Position numbers and translations under genes: made by a program
Part shown: one piece after another, positions 1 to 7,897 of the stretch
Layout of the letters: the number at the start of each line of letters is the position of its first letter
Numbering within the stretch: position 1 is the first letter of the stretch
The notes under the pieces: generated by a model
Seen by the model: only the letters and a program-made list of their open reading frames with translations
What the model was told of the DNA's origin: nothing
Database searches by the model: none
Assembly (NCBI GenBank): GCA_047601745.1
Contig: JASGIS010000001.1
Location: 3,038,001-3,102,000 of the forward strand
Direction of reading: 5' to 3'
Origin: JAKPAM01 sp047601745
GTDB taxonomy: Bacteria > Pseudomonadota > Gammaproteobacteria > Burkholderiales > Burkholderiaceae_E
DNA: 64,000 bases

Positions 1-1393
1 CCGTCCGGTCCGGCGCGGCGATCTTGGCGGCGACGGCCGCGGGCAGGCCGGCGCCCATCGCCCCCGACGTCGGCGCCAGTTGCGTGCGCTGGCCCGCGTA
101 CGGCCAGAAGCGATGCGCCCAGGTCGCGAAGTTGCCGGCGCCGTTGGTGACGATCGTGTCGGCCGGTACCTTCGCGCGCAGCGTCTGCACGACGTCCCAC
201 GGGTCGACGGCCAGCGGCAGCTCGCGAGACACCGGCGGGCGTGCCTGCCAGGCTTCGTAGTCGGCCCGCGCCGCCGCCAGCTCGCCGGCCCAGGCGCGGC
301 CGTCGATGCGCAGGTCGCGCAGCGCCCGCGCGAACTCGGGCATGCCGGCATTGATCATCAGGCCGGCCTGGTAGACGCGGCCCAGCTCGTCGACGCCCGG
401 ATGGACGTGGATCAGGTACTGGCGCGGCACCGGCACCTCGAACAGCGTATAGCCGGACGTCGTCATTTCGCCCAGGCGTGCGCCGATCGTCAGCACGACG
501 TCGGCTTCGCGCACACGCTGCGCGAGCCGCGGATTGATGCCGATGCCGACGTCGCCGACGTAGTTCGGCAGACGGTTGTCGTACAGGTCCTGGAAGCGGA
601 ACGCGCAGGTCACCGGCAGCCCGCCGGCCTCGGCGAACGCGCGCAGGTCGGCCAGCGCCTCGGCCGTCCAGCCGCTGCCGCCCAGCAGCACCAGCGGCTT
701 GCGCGCCTGCGCCAGCCGCTCGCGCAGCACGTCGATCTGCGCGGCGCTGGGCGCCGGCATCACCGGCTGGTAGTGCGGCGCGTCGGCGACGTCGGCCGTG
801 GCCACCAGCATGTCTTCGGGCAGCGCCAGCAGCACCGGCCCCTGGCGGCCCGAGGTCGCGACCTGGAACGCGTGCGCGACGTATTCGGGAATCCGGTCGG
901 CGCGGTCGATCTGCGCGACCCATTTGGTCAGCGGGCCGTACATGCGGCGATAGTCGATCTCCTGGAACGCCTCGCGATCGAGGAAATCGGTGCCGACCTG
1001 GCCGACGAACACGATCATCGGCGACGAGTCCTGGTGCGCGGTGTGGACGCCGATCGCGCCGTTGGTCGCGCCCGGGCCGCGCGTCACCATCAGGATGCCG
1101 GGCTTGCCGGTCAGCTTCGCGTAGGCGTCGGCCATGAACGAGGCGCCGCCCTCGTTGCGGCAGATCACGAATTCGACGGCGTCGCGGTGCCGGTACAGGC
1201 CGTCCAGCACCGACAGGTAGCTCTCGCCGGGCACGCCGAAGATCGTGTCGACGCCGTGGCCGATCAGCGCGTCGGCCAGGATGTGGCCGCCGGGGCGCGG
1301 GCCCGGCCGGATGCCGACCCCATGGCCGGGCGGTGTGTCCGCGCCGGCGGATCCGGCCGGCGTCGAAGACGAAACGTTCGTTGGATCGGCCAT
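1..1393 (-). CDS. Thiamine-diphosphate-dependent enzyme, acetolactate-synthase family (3' end off window)
   Basis: This minus-strand frame stays open to the left edge, so about 464 residues are visible and the C-terminus is missing. The N-terminal TPP-binding pyrimidine domain begins near residue 33 (GHILADALIGHGVDTIFGVP). It contains the family Glu in CRNEGGASFMADAYAK and the turn MVTRGPGATN. A central domain follows, and then the start of the C-terminal domain (TNGAGNFATWAHRFWP, TSGAMGAGLPAA). The GDG...N cofactor motif would lie beyond the edge. The start is ATG at 1393 with GGGAG upstream. The fold covers acetolactate synthases, decarboxylases and benzoylformate-type enzymes; nothing visible fixes the substrate. 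It is divergent from ribD. Confidence 0.85.
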   Translation of the reverse strand, partial: MADPTNVSSSTPAGSAGADTPPGHGVGIRPGPRPGGHILADALIGHGVDTIFGVPGESYLSVLDGLYRHRDAVEFVICRNEGGASFMADAYAKLTGKPGILMVTRGPGATNGAIGVHTAHQDSSPMIVFVGQVGTDFLDREAFQEIDYRRMYGPLTKWVAQIDRADRIPEYVAHAFQVATSGRQGPVLLALPEDMLVATADVADAPHYQPVMPAPSAAQIDVLRERLAQARKPLVLLGGSGWTAEALADLRAFAEAGGLPVTCAFRFQDLYDNRLPNYVGDVGIGINPRLAQRVREADVVLTIGARLGEMTTSGYTLFEVPVPRQYLIHVHPGVDELGRVYQAGLMINAGMPEFARALRDLRIDGRAWAGELAAARADYEAWQARPPVSRELPLAVDPWDVVQTLRAKVPADTIVTNGAGNFATWAHRFWPYAGQRTQLAPTSGAMGAGLPAAVAAKIAAPDRT

Positions 1394-1503
1394 GGCGGGG
1401 CTCCCTCATCAAAATGACATCGCAGTCTAACGGAGTCGCCCGCGCTGTCAGCGTGGTCCGCGCGACGCCGGGGTCCGGGACCTGCCTGACGCGGTGATTT
1501 GCG

Positions 1504-1516
1504 TAGAATCGCCGGA
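1504..1516 (+). promoter_or_regulatory. Candidate -10 box of ribD, possibly leaderless
   Basis: TAGAAT lies at 1504-1509. The ATG of ribD begins at 1516, which is where a transcript from this box would start. No Shine-Dalgarno sequence precedes the ATG. The -35 match (CTGCCT at 1482-1487, 16 bp spacer) is weak. Confidence 0.4.
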
Positions 1517-2646
1517 TGTTCACGGCCGCCGATCATCAGTTCATGGCCCGCGCACTGGATCTGGCCAGGCGCGGCCTGCAGACGACCTCGCCGAATCCGC
1601 GGGTCGGCTGCGTCATCGTCAAGGACGGAGAGATCGTCGGCGAGGGCTGGCACCGGCGCGCCGGCGAGCCGCACGCCGAGGCGCTCGCGCTGGCCGCCGC
1701 GGCCGGCCGGGCCCGCGGCGCGACCGTCTACGTCACGCTCGAACCGTGCAGCCACTTCGGCCGCACGCCGCCGTGCGTCGACGCGTTGATCGAAGCCCGC
1801 GTCGGCCGGGTCGTCGCCGCGATGGAAGATCCGAATCCGTTCGTCAACGGGCAGGGCCTCGAGCGCCTGCGCGCCGCCGGCATCGACGTTCGCTGCGGTC
1901 TGCTGCACGAGGACGCCGCCGAACTGAATATCGGCTTCGTCTCGCGGATGGCGCGCGGCATGCCGTGGGTCCGAATGAAGGTCGCCGCCAGTCTCGACGG
2001 CAAGACGGCGCTGCACGACGGCCGAAGCCAGTGGATCACCGGCAAGGCCGCGCGCATCGACGGCCACGCGTGGCGAGCGCGCGCCTGCGCGATCCTGACC
2101 GGCATCGGCACCGTGCGCGACGACGATCCGCAGTTGACGGTCCGCGAGGTCGAGACGACCCGCCAGCCGATCAAGGTGCTGGTCGATTCGCGGCTGCAGG
2201 TCGATCCGCACGCGCGCCTGCTGACGAGCGGGCAGGTGCTGATCGCCTGCGCGCATCACGATCCGGACAAGGAGCGCGAGCTGCGCGACCGCGGCTGCGA
2301 GATCATCCATCTGCCCGAACCGCCGTCCGACGATCCGGCCGAGGCCGGCCGGCCGCCCAAGGTCGATCTGCGGGCGCTGATCGGTGAGCTGGCGGTGCGA
2401 GGGCTGAACGAGATCCACGTCGAGGCGGGTTTCAAGCTCAACGGCTCGCTGATGCGGGCCGGCCTGGTCGACGAACTGCTCGTCTACCTGGCGCCGTCGC
2501 TGCTCGGCGACGCGGCGGGCATGTTCGACCTGCCGGCGCTCGGATCGCTGGACGATCGCCGGCGCCTGAAGTTCGTCGACACGAGCCGGGTCGGCGACGA
2601 CCTGCGGATCGTCGCGCGCGTGCAGCGCGATGCATCGACGCCTTGA
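1516..2646 (+). CDS. ribD: Riboflavin biosynthesis deaminase/reductase RibD
   Basis: A bifunctional enzyme of 376 residues. It deaminates 2,5-diamino-6-ribosylamino-pyrimidinone phosphate and then reduces the ribosyl chain. The N-terminal cytidine-deaminase-like domain has the zinc ligands H53 (in HAE), C78 and C87 (in PCSHFGRTPPC). The C-terminal RibD reductase domain runs from about residue 150 (VRMKVAASLDGKTA, ILTGIGTVRDDDPQLTVR) and ends in a typical VDELLVYLAPSLLG stretch. Length is normal for the family. ribE follows after a 50-base gap, suggesting cotranscription. No FMN riboswitch is visible upstream. Confidence 0.96.
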   Translation: MFTAADHQFMARALDLARRGLQTTSPNPRVGCVIVKDGEIVGEGWHRRAGEPHAEALALAAAAGRARGATVYVTLEPCSHFGRTPPCVDALIEARVGRVVAAMEDPNPFVNGQGLERLRAAGIDVRCGLLHEDAAELNIGFVSRMARGMPWVRMKVAASLDGKTALHDGRSQWITGKAARIDGHAWRARACAILTGIGTVRDDDPQLTVREVETTRQPIKVLVDSRLQVDPHARLLTSGQVLIACAHHDPDKERELRDRGCEIIHLPEPPSDDPAEAGRPPKVDLRALIGELAVRGLNEIHVEAGFKLNGSLMRAGLVDELLVYLAPSLLGDAAGMFDLPALGSLDDRRRLKFVDTSRVGDDLRIVARVQRDASTP

Positions 2647-2696
2647 CCCAATGACCTATTGACCCCTCCAGACAAGCCATCCAGCGAGGAAGCCTC

Positions 2697-3344
2697 ATGT
2701 TCACCGGAATCGTGGCCGCCGTCGGCCGGATCGTCGCCCTGCAACCGTTGACCGACGGTACGGGGGCCACCACCCGCCAGACCGGCTTGCGGCTGACCGT
2801 CGAGGCCGGCGCGCTGGACCTGTCCGACGTGGCCGTCGGCGACTCGATCGCGATCCAGGGCGCCTGCATGACGGCCGTGCAGGTCGAGGGCGAGCGCTTC
2901 GTCGTCGAGGTCTCGCAAGAGAGCCTGTCGCGCACCGTCGGTCTGTCGAAGGTCGGCGACGTCAACCTGGAGAAGGCGCTACGGCTGGCCGATCGCCTCG
3001 GCGGCCACCTGGTGTCCGGGCACGTCGACGGGCTGGGCACGGTCGTGCGCTTCGAGCCGGTCGGCGAGTCGTGGCTGCTCGTCGTCAAGGCGCCGACGGC
3101 GTTGGCGCGCTACCTGGCCTACAAGGGATCGATCACCGTCAACGGCGTCAGCCTGACCGTCAACTCGGTCGACGACGAGCCCGACGGCTGCGCGTTCTCG
3201 ATCAACCTGATTCCGCATACGATCGGCGCCACCACGCTCAAGTCGCTGGCCGTCGGCGACCGGGTCAATCTCGAGATCGACCTGATCGCCCGCTACGTCG
3301 AGCGCATGGCGCAAGGGGCCGTCGCCACCGGGGTGCCGGCGTGA
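2697..3344 (+). CDS. ribE: Riboflavin synthase, alpha subunit
   Basis: A 215-residue protein with the diagnostic N-terminus MFTGIVAAVGR. It contains two tandem lumazine-binding barrels, marked by SIAIQGACMTAV in the first and by HLVSGHVDGLGTV leading into the second (VNGVSLTVNSV). It converts two 6,7-dimethyl-8-ribityllumazine molecules to riboflavin. AGCGAGGAAGCC upstream supplies a ribosome-binding site. The stop codon overlaps the GTG start of the next gene, so translation is probably coupled. The C-terminus is a few residues longer than in many homologues (MAQGAVATGVPA). Confidence 0.96.
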   Translation: MFTGIVAAVGRIVALQPLTDGTGATTRQTGLRLTVEAGALDLSDVAVGDSIAIQGACMTAVQVEGERFVVEVSQESLSRTVGLSKVGDVNLEKALRLADRLGGHLVSGHVDGLGTVVRFEPVGESWLLVVKAPTALARYLAYKGSITVNGVSLTVNSVDDEPDGCAFSINLIPHTIGATTLKSLAVGDRVNLEIDLIARYVERMAQGAVATGVPA

Positions 3345-4840
3345 AGCGCGACGTCCTGCAGCAGTGGTTCGGCCCGGCGCCCACGCTGGAAGAGCTGCGC
3401 GCTCGCTACGGCGAAGTCCGGTACAAATGGATCGCGCTGGCGGTCGTCGTCGTCGGCACGGTCGCCGCCGTCATGACCTCGTCGATCGTCAACGTCGCGC
3501 TGCCGGACCTGATGCACGCGTTCGGCATCGGCGCCGAGCGCGCGCAGTGGGTATCGTCGGCGCACATGGCGGCGATGACGGTCTCGATGCTGCTGTTGCC
3601 GTGGGCACTGGGCCGATTCGGTTTCCGGCGCGTGTACTTCGTGTCGATGGCGATGCTGCTGGTCGGCAGCATCGGCGCGGGCCTGGCCGGCGATCTGGTC
3701 ATGCTGATCGTCATGCGCGTCGTGCAGGGGACGGCGGCCGGTTTGCTGCAGCCGCTGTCGACGGTATTGATCATGCGTGCGTTTCCGCCCGAGATGCGCG
3801 GACGCGCGATGGGCGTGTTCGGTTTCGGCGTCGTGCTGGCGCCGGCCATCGGGCCGTCCGTCGGCGGCGTGCTCGTCGATGCGTTCGGCTGGCGATCGGT
3901 GTTCTTCATCTCGGTGCCGATCGCCGCGATCGGCGGAGCGCTGGCGGCCCGGCTGCTGCCGCGCATGCCGCCCAGCGGCGCCCATCGCTTCGACATGCTC
4001 GGGTTCATCGGCGTGACGGCCTTCGTTCTCGTGCTGCTCGAGAGCTTCGTGCGGCTGCACGACTACGGCCTGCTGTCGTCGCAGGGGATCGCCTGGCTCG
4101 GCGGCGCATTGGTACTGCTGGCATTGACGATCTGGTGGGAGCGCCACCACCGGGCGCCGCTGATCGACCTGTCGGTATTCGACGTCCACTCGTTTCGCGT
4201 CGGCATCGTCGTGGCGCTGATCTACGGCATGGGCCTGTTCGGCTCGACGCTGATGGTGCCGGCGTTCGTCCAGACCGGTCTGCTGTACAGCGCGACGACG
4301 GCCGGTACGCTGCTGATACCGGCCGGGCTGGCGCTGGCACTGACGATCCCGATGGCGGGGCGTCTGGCCGACCGCTTCGAGCCGCGCCGCCTGGTGATGA
4401 CCGGCCTGGGCCTGTTCACGCTGTCGTTCCTGCTCGTGGCGATCTGGCCCGAGGTCGGCTTCTGGCCGCTGGCCTGCATGCTGGTGCTCGGCCGCGTCGG
4501 CCTGGGGATCATCCTGCCGTCGTTGAGCCTGGCCACCGTGCAGCAGGTCGGCACCGAGCGCGTCGCCAGCGCCAGCAGCGTCTTCAATTTCGTGCGCCTG
4601 CTCGGCGGATCGATTGGTACCAGCACGCTGCTGATCTTCGTCCAGTGGCGCATGCATGCCCATTCCGGGACGCCGGGCGGTGAGCCGACGCACGCGCAGT
4701 TGATCGACGCGTACCGGCTGGGCTTCGCGTTGCTGGCCATATCGTTCGCACTGGCCGCCGCCTGCGCGTGGTTCCTGCGCAGCGATCCCGAGCCCGCCGC
4801 GTCCAAGGTGTCGCCCGAGCCGCCGGCCACCGCGGTGTGA
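3341..4840 (+). CDS. MFS exporter, DHA2 (EmrB/QacA) family
   Basis: The most natural start is GTG at 3341, overlapping the ribE stop as GTGA, giving 499 residues. Hydrophobic segments are spread along the protein as expected for a 14-helix DHA2 carrier. Family marks are SSIVNVALPDLMHAFGI after helix 1, ALGRFGFRRVYF in the first cytoplasmic loop, VVQGTAAGLLQPLSTVLIMR, and an antiporter motif C (GFGVVLAPAIGPSVGG). The substrate cannot be read from the sequence. Coupling to riboflavin synthase hints at a flavin or lumazine link, but a general drug exporter is equally possible. Confidence 0.88.
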   Translation: MKRDVLQQWFGPAPTLEELRARYGEVRYKWIALAVVVVGTVAAVMTSSIVNVALPDLMHAFGIGAERAQWVSSAHMAAMTVSMLLLPWALGRFGFRRVYFVSMAMLLVGSIGAGLAGDLVMLIVMRVVQGTAAGLLQPLSTVLIMRAFPPEMRGRAMGVFGFGVVLAPAIGPSVGGVLVDAFGWRSVFFISVPIAAIGGALAARLLPRMPPSGAHRFDMLGFIGVTAFVLVLLESFVRLHDYGLLSSQGIAWLGGALVLLALTIWWERHHRAPLIDLSVFDVHSFRVGIVVALIYGMGLFGSTLMVPAFVQTGLLYSATTAGTLLIPAGLALALTIPMAGRLADRFEPRRLVMTGLGLFTLSFLLVAIWPEVGFWPLACMLVLGRVGLGIILPSLSLATVQQVGTERVASASSVFNFVRLLGGSIGTSTLLIFVQWRMHAHSGTPGGEPTHAQLIDAYRLGFALLAISFALAAACAWFLRSDPEPAASKVSPEPPATAV

Positions 4841-5069
4841 CGAGAGTCGCAGGGCCCGGCGCCCGGTGGCGCTCGGGTCGCCGGTGCCTGTGCTGTTACC
4901 AAATGTAAGAGTTGTCCCGGTCGATGAATCGCCCCCGCCGGTCATCGATGCCGGGCGTCGAAAGGTTCACAATCGACACATCGGCGCGCGCCGATGGTCG
5001 GGGCGCCCTGGCGATCGCGAACCGCGAGCGGATCGCGGTCGGTCGCCGATCGTGAACAGCAGGTGCGAC

Positions 5070-5441
5070 ATGAGTAAATCGATCATTGCAGCAATGGCCG
5101 TCGCGGTTGTGGCCGTCGCGGCGCTGCCGGCGCCGGCCCACGCCTGGCACGGCAGGGTCGGCGTCGGGGTCTACATGGGCGGCCCGATCTATGGCCCGGG
5201 GTACTACGGCCCGTATCCGTACTACTGGGGAGGGCCGTACTACTACCCGCCCGCGGTCGTCACCGTTCCGGTTCCGACCACGCCGCCGGTCTACGTCGAG
5301 CAGACGCCGCAATCGGCCGCTCCGGTTCCCGCGAACCCGTCCGGCTACTGGTACTACTGCGCGAAGCCCGCCGGCTACTATCCGACCGTCAAGGAGTGTT
5401 CATCGGCCTGGCAGCGGGTCGCGCCGCTGCCCGCGCAATGA
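5070..5441 (+). CDS. Small exported Tyr/Pro/Gly-rich protein
   Basis: A 123-residue protein. The ATG at 5070 gives a signal peptide (MSKSIIAAMAVAVVAVAALPAPAHA) with cleavage expected after AHA. The mature part is very rich in Tyr, Pro and Gly (GPGYYGPYPYYWGGPYYYPP). It ends with a conserved-looking block that has two Cys, YWYYCAKPAGYYPTVKEC, followed by SSAWQRVAP. Exported proteins of this shape are common in Burkholderiales, but I know no function. It lies just ahead of a lipoprotein gene in the same direction, and both probably belong to the envelope. Confidence 0.75.
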   Translation: MSKSIIAAMAVAVVAVAALPAPAHAWHGRVGVGVYMGGPIYGPGYYGPYPYYWGGPYYYPPAVVTVPVPTTPPVYVEQTPQSAAPVPANPSGYWYYCAKPAGYYPTVKECSSAWQRVAPLPAQ

Positions 5442-5514
5442 GCATCGGGTCGTCGGGCGAGCGGAGCGATCCGTCCGCTCGGCGCGCCGCCGGTCATCGA
5501 AGAAGAGGATCACC

Positions 5515-6063
5515 ATGAAACGTTTCTCCAGGCTCGCCGTGCTGACGCCGGCGCTGCTCGTGCTCGGCGCATGTGCCGTGACGCCCACCGGTCCGACCCA
5601 ACTGGTCCTGCCCGGCTCCGGCAAGACCTTCCAGCAGTTCCGGGTCGACGATGCCGGTTGCCGCCAGCACGCGTCGGCCGAGATCGGCGACAGCGCGCAG
5701 ACGGCCGCCGCCGATGCGACCGCACGCAGCGCGGTCGTCGGTACGGCCGTCGGCACGGTGGCGGGCGCGGCGATCGGCGGATCGCGGGGCGCCGGCGTCG
5801 GCGCCGGCACCGGCCTGCTGTTCGGTACGGCGGCCGGTTCGAACGCCGGTGCCCAGACCGGTTATTCGGCACAGCGGCGCTATGACAACGCGTACATCCA
5901 GTGCATGTACGCGGCCGGCCACCGCGTGCCGGTCTCGGGCCAGTTCATCGGCAACACGAGGGCCGTCCAGCAGGCCACCCCGACGCCGCCGTCCGGCGCC
6001 GAACCCCCGCCGCCGCCGCCGGCCGGCACGCCTCCGGCCCCGCCTCCCGGCACTTCTCGCTGA
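5515..6063 (+). CDS. Glycine-zipper lipoprotein
   Basis: A 182-residue protein. The signal peptide ends in the lipobox LGAC, so the mature N-terminus would be a lipid-modified Cys near residue 22. The middle is a glycine zipper (GTAVGTVAGAAIGGSRGAGVG and following), a membrane-inserting pattern seen in outer-membrane lipoproteins such as the Rcp/OmpA-associated types. Two further Cys residues (DDAGC, YIQCMY) flank it. The tail is a low-complexity Pro stretch (EPPPPPPAGTPPAPPPGT), likely a spacer in the periplasm. AGAAGAGGAT upstream is the ribosome-binding site. A strong terminator follows. Confidence 0.78.
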   Translation: MKRFSRLAVLTPALLVLGACAVTPTGPTQLVLPGSGKTFQQFRVDDAGCRQHASAEIGDSAQTAAADATARSAVVGTAVGTVAGAAIGGSRGAGVGAGTGLLFGTAAGSNAGAQTGYSAQRRYDNAYIQCMYAAGHRVPVSGQFIGNTRAVQQATPTPPSGAEPPPPPPAGTPPAPPPGTSR

Positions 6064-6092
6064 ACGCCCGACGGGTTAGGTTTCTGGCATCA

Positions 6093-6130
6093 ACAAAGAC
6101 CGGCAATCGCCGGTCTTTGTCATTTTATTT
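6093..6130 (+). terminator. Rho-independent terminator after the lipoprotein gene
   Basis: A perfect 12-bp stem (ACAAAGACCGGC at 6093-6104 with its complement at 6109-6120) closes a 4-base loop AATC. The T-rich stretch CATTTTATTT follows. It separates the lipoprotein gene from the ABC transporter operon. Confidence 0.85.
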
Positions 6131-6140
6131 GATGGTATTG

Positions 6141-6187
6141 AGCACGCATCGGCATCAACTACGCGTGCTTGGGGTTGATACTGATGC
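6141..6187 (+). promoter_or_regulatory. Nested inverted repeats upstream of the ABC transporter operon
   Basis: AGCACGC at 6141-6147 is matched by GCGTGCT at 6163-6169. GCATCGGCATCAAC at 6146-6159 matches the complement of 6174-6187 at 12 of 14 positions. The arms interlock, so the element could be an operator for a dimeric regulator or alternative RNA hairpins in the leader. The first transporter gene starts 121 bases downstream. Confidence 0.4.
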
Positions 6188-6308
6188 ATGAAGGGAATGG
6201 GGCGTTGCACAATTCGCGGCGATTGGCAGGTCCGGGCGGACCGGCGGTCAACCCCAGCAGACGGTTCGATTTCCGGATCGTGGATCACTCCCTCAGGCAA
6301 CGGCAGCC

Positions 6309-7079
6309 GTGTCCGATACCATTCTGGAAACCCGCAACCTGGTCAAGGAATTCAAAGGCTTCATCGCCGTCAACGACGTCAGCCTGTCGGTCAGTCGTGG
6401 CCATATCCACGCGCTGATCGGACCGAACGGTGCCGGCAAGACCACTGTCTTCAACCTGTTGACCAAGTTCCTGTCGCCGACGCGCGGCAGCATCCACTTC
6501 AACGGCATCGACATCACGTCGGAGCGACCGGCGCAGATCGCCCGGCGCGGCGTGATCCGCTCGTTCCAGATCTCGGCGGTCTTTCCGCACCTGACGGCGC
6601 TCGAGAACGTGCGGATCGGCCTGCAGCGCAATACCGGGACGTCGTTCCAGTTCTGGCGTTCGGACAAGATCCTGCGAACGCTGGACAGGCGCGCGCTGGA
6701 ACTTCTCGAGTCCGTCGACCTCGGCGCGTTCGCGCACGAGCAGACCGTCAACCTGCCGTATGGCCGGAAGCGGGCGCTCGAGATCGCGACGACGCTGGCG
6801 ATGGAGCCGGAGCTGATGCTGCTCGATGAGCCCACGCAGGGGATGGGTCACGAGGACGTCGACAAGGTCACCCGACTGATCAAGCAGGTGTCGGCGGGGC
6901 GCACGATCCTGATGGTCGAGCACAACATGAAGGTCATCTCGTCGATCGCCGATCGGATCACCGTGCTGGCCCGTGGCGCGGTGCTGGCCGAAGGCCCGTA
7001 TGCCGAGGTGTCGCGCAATCCTGCCGTGATGGAGGCCTACATGGGCACGACGGACGGCGAACTGCAGGGCGCGCATTGA
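6309..7079 (+). CDS. livG: Branched-chain amino acid-type ABC transporter ATPase (LivG family)
   Basis: A 256-residue cytoplasmic ATPase starting at GTG 6309. It has Walker A GPNGAGKTT, the Q-loop in RSFQISAVFP, Walker B ELMLLDEP and a C-terminal VEHNMKVI switch-His region. The LivG-type insertion between Walker A and the signature is present. The ABC signature reads LPYGR, not the LSGGQ or LSYGQ usual here. It is the first gene of a five-gene transporter operon. In the expected heterodimer with LivF, its good Walker A site faces the intact LSGGE of LivF. Substrate is not determinable: amino acids, amides and urea all use this family. Confidence 0.92.
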   Translation: MSDTILETRNLVKEFKGFIAVNDVSLSVSRGHIHALIGPNGAGKTTVFNLLTKFLSPTRGSIHFNGIDITSERPAQIARRGVIRSFQISAVFPHLTALENVRIGLQRNTGTSFQFWRSDKILRTLDRRALELLESVDLGAFAHEQTVNLPYGRKRALEIATTLAMEPELMLLDEPTQGMGHEDVDKVTRLIKQVSAGRTILMVEHNMKVISSIADRITVLARGAVLAEGPYAEVSRNPAVMEAYMGTTDGELQGAH

Positions 7080-7155
7080 GCGCGACGGCCGTGTGCTCCG
7101 GAGCCGCGCCCGTCGATCGGCGGCGCGACATACGATTCAGTCATCAAGGGCGGAC

Positions 7156-7866
7156 ATGAGCGAGGTTCTGTCGATTTCGAATCTGAACGCGTGGTACGGC
7201 GAATCGCACGTGCTGCACGGCATCGACCTGCAGGTCGATCGCGGCGAGGTAGTCACGCTGCTCGGCCGCAACGGTGCCGGCCGCACGACGACGATGCGCG
7301 CGATCATGGGCCTGACCGGTAACCGGACCGGGTCGATCCGCGTGTTCGGCCACGAAACGATCAAGCTGCCCACGCACGCGGTCGCGCAACTCGGCGTCGG
7401 CTACTGCCCCGAAGAACGCGGCATCTTCGCCAGCCTCAGTTGCGAAGAGAACCTGATGCTGCCTCCGAAGCTGTCGCAGGCCAAGGGCGAGGGCATGAGC
7501 GTCGCCGAGATCTACGACATGTTCCCGAACCTGAAGGAACGTCGGAATTCGCCGGGCACCCGCCTGTCCGGCGGTGAACAGCAGATGCTGGCCGTCGCGC
7601 GGATCCTGCGCACCGGCGCCAATCTGCTGCTGCTCGACGAGATCTCCGAAGGCCTGGCGCCGGTCATCGTGCAGGCGCTGGCGAGGATGATCCGCATGCT
7701 CAAGAGCAAGGGCTACACGGTGGTGATGGCCGAGCAGAACTTCCGGTTCGCGGCGCCGCTGGCCGATCGGTTCTACGTGATCGAGCACGGCCAGGTCGTC
7801 GAGAAGTTCATGGCTAACGAACTGCAATCGAAGATGTCGATGCTCAGCGAATACCTGGGCGTTTGA
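7156..7866 (+). CDS. livF: Branched-chain amino acid-type ABC transporter ATPase (LivF family), Walker A Lys replaced by Arg
   Basis: A 236-residue protein. ATG 7156 is preferred because AAGGGCGG sits just ahead and the family begins this close to the first strand. It has the LivF features GYCPEERGIFASLS (Q-loop region), signature LSGGEQQ, Walker B LLLLDEISEGLAP and AEQNFRFA (switch His replaced by Gln, usual for LivF). The Walker A reads GRNGAGRTT: the Lys that holds the nucleotide phosphates is Arg (codon CGC at 7282-7284). Its ATP site would pair with the odd LPYGR signature of LivG, so one of the two composite sites looks degenerate. TACGAT at 7131 could be a -10 box of its own. Confidence 0.92.
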   Translation: MSEVLSISNLNAWYGESHVLHGIDLQVDRGEVVTLLGRNGAGRTTTMRAIMGLTGNRTGSIRVFGHETIKLPTHAVAQLGVGYCPEERGIFASLSCEENLMLPPKLSQAKGEGMSVAEIYDMFPNLKERRNSPGTRLSGGEQQMLAVARILRTGANLLLLDEISEGLAPVIVQALARMIRMLKSKGYTVVMAEQNFRFAAPLADRFYVIEHGQVVEKFMANELQSKMSMLSEYLGV

Positions 7867-7897
7867 GAAACTGTTGGCAACCGAGGAGAGTATCTTG

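Noticed and set aside
80..1417. A 445-codon open frame on the plus strand at the left end
   Set aside because: It is antisense to the thiamine-diphosphate enzyme, which has clear family motifs; the plus-strand translation is low-complexity Arg/Ala/His text without a known fold.
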